Assembly: GCA_050789255.1 (NCBI GenBank)
Contig: JBOZRQ010000046.1
Location: 239,693 to 303,692 of the forward strand
DNA length: 64,000 nt
From: JBOZRQ01 sp050789255
GTDB taxonomy: Bacteria > Bacillota > Sulfobacillia > Symbiobacteriales > Symbiobacteriaceae
Reading direction: 5' to 3'
Part shown: positions 59,643-64,000 of the stretch, piece after piece
Layout of the letters: every line of letters starts with the position of its first letter
Position numbering within the stretch: position 1 is the stretch's first letter
The notes under the pieces: generated by a model
Databases searched by the model: none
The model's input: only the letters and a program-made list of their open reading frames with translations
What the model was told of the DNA's origin: nothing
Program-made: the position numbers and the translations under genes

Positions 59643-60647
59643 TTGAAGACCCTGCTGGAGGTCAAGAATCTGCAGACCGCCTTCCACACCCGCGCCGGGG
59701 TGGTGAAGGCGGTGGACAACGTCAGCTTCACGGTGGGTGAGGGCGAGGTCGTGGCCCTGGTGGGCGAGTCCGGGTGCGGCAAAAGCGTCACTTCACTCTC
59801 CATTATGGGCCTGATCACCGAGCCCGGTCGCGTGAACGGCGGCTCGATCCGCTTCGACGGCGAGGAGCTGCTCACCAAGAGCGAGCGTGAGTGGCAGCGG
59901 CTGCGGGGCGGCCGGCTCTCCATGATCTTTCAGGACCCCATGACATCGCTCAACCCGGTGCTGACCGTGGGCGAGCAGATCATGGAGTCCCTGCGCTGGC
60001 ACATGGGGATGAACCAGCGAGAAGCGGAGAAGCGGGCATTGGAGTTGCTTTCCATGGTGGGCATTCCGAATCCGGGCGCCCGCCTCCGGCAGTATCCGCA
60101 TGAGTTCTCCGGGGGCATGCGCCAGCGGGTGATGATCGCCATCGCCCTGGCCTGCGACCCCAAGCTGATCATCGCCGACGAGCCCACCACCGCACTCGAT
60201 GTGACGATCCAGGCGCAGATCATGGAGCTGCTCAAGGGGCTGCGCAAGCGCCTCGGCACGGCGGTGATCCTGATTACCCACGACCTGGGCGTGGTGGCGG
60301 GCATGGCCGACCGGGTCATCGTCATGTACGGCGGCAAGATCGCCGAGACCGGCACGGTCCGGCAGATCTACTACGAGCCGACCCACCCTTACACCTGGGG
60401 GCTGCTGCGCTCGGTGCCCCGGCTCGACAGCGGCGAGAAGCATCGGCTGCTCCCGATCACCGGCCAGCCGCCCGACCTGCTCGCACCGCCTGCGGGCTGC
60501 CGATTCGCTCCCCGCTGCCCCCACGCCATGGCGGTCTGCACCCAGCACCCGCCGGTGCTGACCCGGGTGGGCGAGGGCCACGAAACCGCCTGCTGGCTGA
60601 CCCACCCGCTGGCGCCGAAGGTGGCCTTCGAGAAGGAGGGGGCGTGA
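59643..60647 (+). CDS. oppD: Oligopeptide ABC transporter ATPase
   Basis: The 334-residue ATPase has Walker A GESGCGKSVTS, signature FSGGMRQRVMIAIALA, Walker B LIIADEPTTALD and the C-terminal oligopeptide cysteine block CRFAPRCPHAMAVC for an Fe-S cluster. The ATG at 59637 abuts GGGGGAG, so I chose the in-frame TTG at 59643. It overlaps oppF by one base. Confidence 0.94.
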   Translation: MKTLLEVKNLQTAFHTRAGVVKAVDNVSFTVGEGEVVALVGESGCGKSVTSLSIMGLITEPGRVNGGSIRFDGEELLTKSEREWQRLRGGRLSMIFQDPMTSLNPVLTVGEQIMESLRWHMGMNQREAEKRALELLSMVGIPNPGARLRQYPHEFSGGMRQRVMIAIALACDPKLIIADEPTTALDVTIQAQIMELLKGLRKRLGTAVILITHDLGVVAGMADRVIVMYGGKIAETGTVRQIYYEPTHPYTWGLLRSVPRLDSGEKHRLLPITGQPPDLLAPPAGCRFAPRCPHAMAVCTQHPPVLTRVGEGHETACWLTHPLAPKVAFEKEGA

Positions 60648-61609
60648 TGCTGCAGGTCAAGGATTTGAAGATGCATTTCCCGATTGGCGGCGGGTTTCTG
60701 CGCAAGCCGGTCCATCTGAAAGCCGTCGACGGCATCAGCTTCGAGGTGCACAAGGGCGAGACCTTGGGGGTGGTCGGCGAGTCGGGCTGCGGCAAAACTA
60801 CCGCCGGGCGGGCGATCATTCGCCTGTACAACCCCACCGCCGGTGAGGTCCGGATCGACGGGAAGGATATCGCCGGGCTGCCCGAACCGGAGCTGGCGCC
60901 GTACCGCCGCCGCATGCAGATGATCTTCCAGGACCCGTACGCCAGCCTGAACCCCCGCATGACGGTGAGCGACATCATCGATGAGCCGCTGCGCAACCAT
61001 GGCGTGGGCTCAAAGGCGGAACGGCGGGAGCGGGTGTTGGAGCTGCTGCGCTTGGTGGGCCTGAACCGTGAGCATGCCGGGAGGTATCCGCACGAGTTTT
61101 CGGGGGGCCAGCGGCAGCGGGTGGGCATCGCCCGGGCGCTCGCGCTCGACCCCGACCTGGTGATCTGCGATGAGCCCATCTCCGCCCTGGACGTGTCGAT
61201 CCAAGCGCAGGTGGTAAACCTGCTGGAGGACCTCCAGGCCCGGCTGGGGCTGACCTACCTGTTCATCGCCCACGACCTGTCCATGGTCAAGCACATCTCC
61301 ACCCGGGTGGCGGTCATGTACCTCGGCAAGATCGTGGAGATTGCCACCTCGGGCGAACTTTACGATCGGCCCTTGCACCCGTACTCCCAGGCACTGCTCT
61401 CAGCGATTCCGATCGCCGATCCCGATGTGGAGGGGCGCCGGGAGCGGATCATCCTTACCGGCGATGTGCCAAGCCCGATGAACCCGCCCAGCGGGTGCCG
61501 CTTCCGGACGCGGTGCCCGGTCGCAGGGCCGGAGTGTGCGGAGCAGGAGCCGCCGCTGAAGGAGGTGGGGGCGGGGCACTGGATCGCCTGCTTCAAGGTG
61601 TCGGCGTAA
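60647..61609 (+). CDS. oppF: Oligopeptide ABC transporter ATPase
   Basis: The 320-residue ATPase has Walker A GESGCGKTTAG, FSGGQRQRVGIARALA, DLVICDEPISALD and CRFRTRCPVAGPEC at the C-terminus. It pairs with OppD. ATG 60647 overlaps the oppD stop, with GGAGG 7 bases upstream. It ends the operon. Confidence 0.94.
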   Translation: MLQVKDLKMHFPIGGGFLRKPVHLKAVDGISFEVHKGETLGVVGESGCGKTTAGRAIIRLYNPTAGEVRIDGKDIAGLPEPELAPYRRRMQMIFQDPYASLNPRMTVSDIIDEPLRNHGVGSKAERRERVLELLRLVGLNREHAGRYPHEFSGGQRQRVGIARALALDPDLVICDEPISALDVSIQAQVVNLLEDLQARLGLTYLFIAHDLSMVKHISTRVAVMYLGKIVEIATSGELYDRPLHPYSQALLSAIPIADPDVEGRRERIILTGDVPSPMNPPSGCRFRTRCPVAGPECAEQEPPLKEVGAGHWIACFKVSA

Positions 61610-61628
61610 GGCCGCCCTACTGCGTTTT

Positions 61629-61654
61629 GCCTCCGGCTAAGGTCGGAGGCTTTC
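61629..61654 (+). terminator. Rho-independent terminator of the opp operon
   Basis: GCCTCCG / CGGAGGC with an 8-base loop, then TTT. Confidence 0.8.
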
Positions 61655-61741
61655 GTGTTTCCACGCGCGCCCTCCATCAAGCAGGTAGCGGCGGGGGAGG
61701 GGTGGAAGAAGTAGGGCATCGTTTTGGCGAGGAGGGGCAGT

Positions 61742-62983
61742 GTGCGGCGCATTCATTATGCTTGGTTCATCCTGTTGTTGGCTTTCGTGGCGATTGCCAC
61801 GGGCACCGGCGTCCGCCTGGCCTTCGGTTCCTTCATCCCCCACTGGGAGCATGAGTTCGGGGTGGGCCGCAGCGTTACGAGTTTGATTGGGACCATCAGC
61901 TTTGTGGTCTACGGGCTTTCGCAGCCGGTGGTGGGCCGGTGGGCCGACCGGGGCGGACCCGGGGGCGTGCTGGCCGGCAGCATGCTCATGGTGGCAGCTG
62001 GCCTGACCCTCTCGTACTTCGGCATGAACGTATGGATGGTGGGCGCCGCCTTCGGGTTGGTCGCCTCCATGGGCTTCGCCGGGGTCTCCCAGGTCCCGGG
62101 CTCGGTCGCGGTGGCCCGCTGGTTCGGCGCCCGGCGCAGCCTGGCCCTGGCGATCGTCTCCATGGCCTCCTCCGTCGGGCAGATGACCCTGGCCCCGGCC
62201 GCCATCTTTCTGAACGACTCCCTGGGCTGGCGGTACACAGTCATCGTCTACGCGGTGGGACTGGCCGTGCTGGCGCCCTTCGTCTACTGGCTGCTCAAGC
62301 CGTCCCCGGCCGCCGTTGGCATGCTGCCTTACGGCAGTGAGGCGGTCGAAGCCGCGCCGGCAACAAAAATGCCCGCCGCCGACTGGGGTGGGCTAGGACA
62401 GGTGCTGAAGAGCGCAAACTTCTGGTGGCTGGCCATCCCGTACTTCGTCTGCGGGATTACCACCACCGGCCTGATCGACACCCACCTGGTCCCCTTCGCC
62501 CACGACAGCCACCTGCCGCAGGCTTCCACCGCCTTGGCCGTCGCTGTTCTCGCCACCTTCAACAGCGCCGGGGTAATGATCTCGGGCTACCTCTCCGACC
62601 GGATCCCCAGGCGCTATCTCCTGGCCTTCCTCTATGGGGTGCGCGGCCTGACCTTTCTCTTCCTGATGACGGTCAAGAGCCCGGAGGCGCTGCTGGTCTT
62701 CTCCGTGGTCTACGGCCTAGTCGACTTCTCGACGGTGCCGCCCACCATCAGCCTGTCGGCCGACCTGTTCGGCAGTAACAACGTGGGCCTGGTGTACGGC
62801 CTCGTATCCCTCAGCCACCAGATTGGCTCCGCCCTGGGCGCCTTTGCCCCCGGCGTGCTCCGGGACCTAACCGGCGGCTACCAGAGTTCGTTCTTAGCGG
62901 GCGCCGGCGCCCTGGTCGTCGCTACCATTCTTAGCCTATGGCTGCGCGAGCGGCCCAGAAACGAAGCTACAGTTGCAGCTTAA
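61742..62983 (+). CDS. MFS transporter (OFA/monocarboxylate-like)
   Basis: The 413-residue protein has twelve membrane segments and the MFS motif GRWADRGGPGGVLAG between helices 2 and 3. The general look (FGSFIPHWEHEFGVGRSVTS) is that of oxalate/formate or monocarboxylate carriers. The substrate is unknown. GTG 61742 has GAGGAGGGG upstream. It has no close neighbours in function. Confidence 0.9.
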   Translation: MRRIHYAWFILLLAFVAIATGTGVRLAFGSFIPHWEHEFGVGRSVTSLIGTISFVVYGLSQPVVGRWADRGGPGGVLAGSMLMVAAGLTLSYFGMNVWMVGAAFGLVASMGFAGVSQVPGSVAVARWFGARRSLALAIVSMASSVGQMTLAPAAIFLNDSLGWRYTVIVYAVGLAVLAPFVYWLLKPSPAAVGMLPYGSEAVEAAPATKMPAADWGGLGQVLKSANFWWLAIPYFVCGITTTGLIDTHLVPFAHDSHLPQASTALAVAVLATFNSAGVMISGYLSDRIPRRYLLAFLYGVRGLTFLFLMTVKSPEALLVFSVVYGLVDFSTVPPTISLSADLFGSNNVGLVYGLVSLSHQIGSALGAFAPGVLRDLTGGYQSSFLAGAGALVVATILSLWLRERPRNEATVAA

Positions 62984-63004
62984 TCGCTATTGGAGGTTAC
63001 CGTC

Positions 63005-63688
63005 GTGGTCGGTCTTGGCACCCTGGTGAACGCAGCTACCGTTGTGATTGGTGGGGCGCTCGGTAGCTTTGTGATCCCGAGCGTTCCCGAGAATGTCCGC
63101 AAATCCACCATGCAGGCGCTGGGGCTCGGGACCATGCTGATCGGCCTGCAGATGTCCTGGCCAATCAAGAATATGATCCTGGTGCTGGTCGCTCTGGCCG
63201 TGGGCACGGTCGTCGGGGAGCTCGCAAAGATCGACGACCGGCTGCAGGGGCTCGCCGCCAAGCTGGAGCGCTGGCCGGCCACCAAGCGGGACGGCTTCGC
63301 CAAAGCCTTTGTCCAGACCACGCTGCTCTTTTGCGTCGGGGCGATGACCATTACCGGGTCGATCCAGGACGGCCTGACCGGGGACCCCTCGATCCTGTAC
63401 GCCAAAGCGGTGCTGGACGGGGTGGCCGCCATCATGTTCGGCTCGGTCATGGGTCCCGGCGTCATGCTGGCAGCGGTGCCGATCCTGATCTACCAGGGCG
63501 GTCTGACGCTGGGCGCCTCCTGGATCAGCCAGGTCCTTTCCCAGCCGATCATCGCCGAGGTTGGCGCCACGGGGGGGCTGCTGGTGGTGGGGCTCGGCCT
63601 GAACCTGGTGGGCGCTACCGAGATCAAGGTGGCCAATATGCTGCCCGCGATTGTGATCATCGGGATTCTCGTGGGATTGGGCCTATAA
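63005..63688 (+). CDS. DUF554 membrane protein
   Basis: The 227-residue polytopic protein has the DUF554/YdfK pattern: GLGTLVNAATVVIGGALGS, ALGLGTMLIGLQMSW, FCVGAMTITGSIQDGLTGD and GLLVVGLGLNLVGATEIKVA. The function of the family is unknown. GTG 63005 has GGAGG 8 bases upstream. Confidence 0.92.
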   Translation: MVGLGTLVNAATVVIGGALGSFVIPSVPENVRKSTMQALGLGTMLIGLQMSWPIKNMILVLVALAVGTVVGELAKIDDRLQGLAAKLERWPATKRDGFAKAFVQTTLLFCVGAMTITGSIQDGLTGDPSILYAKAVLDGVAAIMFGSVMGPGVMLAAVPILIYQGGLTLGASWISQVLSQPIIAEVGATGGLLVVGLGLNLVGATEIKVANMLPAIVIIGILVGLGL

Positions 63689-63693
63689 AGAAG

Positions 63694-63730
63694 CGGGGTT
63701 CCGACGCCAGGCGTCGGAACCCCGTGTTTC
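63694..63730. terminator. Bidirectional terminator
   Basis: A 15-bp perfect stem (63694-63708 with 63710-63724) lies between convergent genes, with GTTTC at its plus-strand end. Confidence 0.88.
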
Positions 63731-64000
63731 TTACTGACCGGAGGTGGAGCCGCCGCCGTAGGCGCCGAGGCCTGCAGCGCCGCCCATGGCCTGGGCGTTC
63801 TTCTGCGCAGCGTCGCCCGAGCTGACCGAGGGCAGGACGCTGCTGGTGGCACCGGCACCGAAGGCGCCAGCGGCCGAGCTGCCCAGGCCGGCGCCGGCAG
63901 CGCCGAAGCCAGCGCCGAGGCTGCTGGTCATCCCGGCGCCACCGCCGTAACCCGCGGCGCCGTAGCCAGCGCCGAGGCTGCTGGTCATCCCGGCGCCACC
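63731..64000 (-). CDS. Gly/Ala-rich tandem repeat protein (5' end outside window)
   Basis: The visible C-terminal 89 residues are Gly, Ala and Ser with few others. A repeat of about 57 bases encodes GGAGMTSSLGAGYGAAGYG and then GGAGMTSSLGAGFGAAGAG, and the end is GLGAYGGGSTSGQ. The reading frame is open to the window edge. Such proteins form flexible or fibrous structures, including spore appendage and coat proteins; this is inference. It is cut at 64000, so its start and length are unknown. Confidence 0.75.
   Translation of the reverse strand, partial: GGAGMTSSLGAGYGAAGYGGGAGMTSSLGAGFGAAGAGLGSSAAGAFGAGATSSVLPSVSSGDAAQKNAQAMGGAAGLGAYGGGSTSGQ

Overview
This 64 kb window is a high-GC, gene-dense bacterial chromosome segment. 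Strong AGGAGG-type ribosome sites, frequent GTG and TTG starts, two Gmad2-domain proteins of a kind known from spore-formers, a PadR/HAAS module and Firmicute-type riboswitches point to a high-GC member of the Bacillota. The gene styles resemble Symbiobacterium and relatives. That is an inference from family content, not a database match. There is no phage, insertion sequence, CRISPR array, rRNA or tRNA that I can see.

Layout. 1-12.4 kb: an N-acyl-D-amino-acid deacylase-like lipoprotein (cut by the window edge), an exported subtilase, a small Pro/Cys/Phe-rich protein, OsmC, a NarX/DegS-like kinase with its regulator, a YqeC-MocA fusion, a diguanylate cyclase, a UbiX-like protein, a methyltransferase, an orphan response regulator, a universal stress protein and a DppA-type D-aminopeptidase. 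12.4-14.7 kb: a MocR regulator with a DMT exporter. 14.9-21.7 kb: four consecutive, clearly homologous M14 zinc peptidases. 21.8-25.7 kb: a Tat-type phosphoesterase, a DapA-like lyase and two neighbouring selenoprotein genes (a peroxiredoxin and a PrdB-like protein), each with an in-frame TGA followed by a SECIS-like hairpin, then an SDR. 25.7-33.6 kb: a polytopic His-rich membrane protein behind a CRP/FNR-like site, a PadR/HAAS pair and a three-gene ABC exporter. 33.6-36.3 kb: a tandem-repeat region and a two-component operon led by a cyclic-di-GMP-I riboswitch. 36.3-49.4 kb: an S51 peptidase, an FMN-binding protein, a tungsten-type aldehyde ferredoxin oxidoreductase with a MoaD-like protein, a ferredoxin, an ECF sigma factor pair, a PiT phosphate transporter with its accessory protein, and two Gmad2 proteins. 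49.5-54.4 kb: queD-queE behind a preQ1-I-like pseudoknot, then LuxE-like, LuxC-like and class III aminotransferase genes. 54.4-64 kb: a TPR lipoprotein, rhodanese, a palindromic repeat, a full oppABCDF operon, an MFS transporter, a DUF554 protein and the end of a Gly/Ala-repeat protein.

Themes. Peptide and D-amino-acid use is heavily represented: the deacylase, S8, M55, four M14 and S51 peptidases, and Opp import. Selenium, molybdenum and tungsten biochemistry recurs: YqeC-MocA, two Sec proteins, AOR and MoaD-like. Cyclic-di-GMP is both potentially made (GGEEF protein) and sensed (riboswitch). The observations most worth following are the two selenoprotein genes that ordinary gene calling splits, the riboswitch-led two-component operon, the M14 quartet, and the LuxE/LuxC/aminotransferase run, which could convert a carboxylate to an amine.
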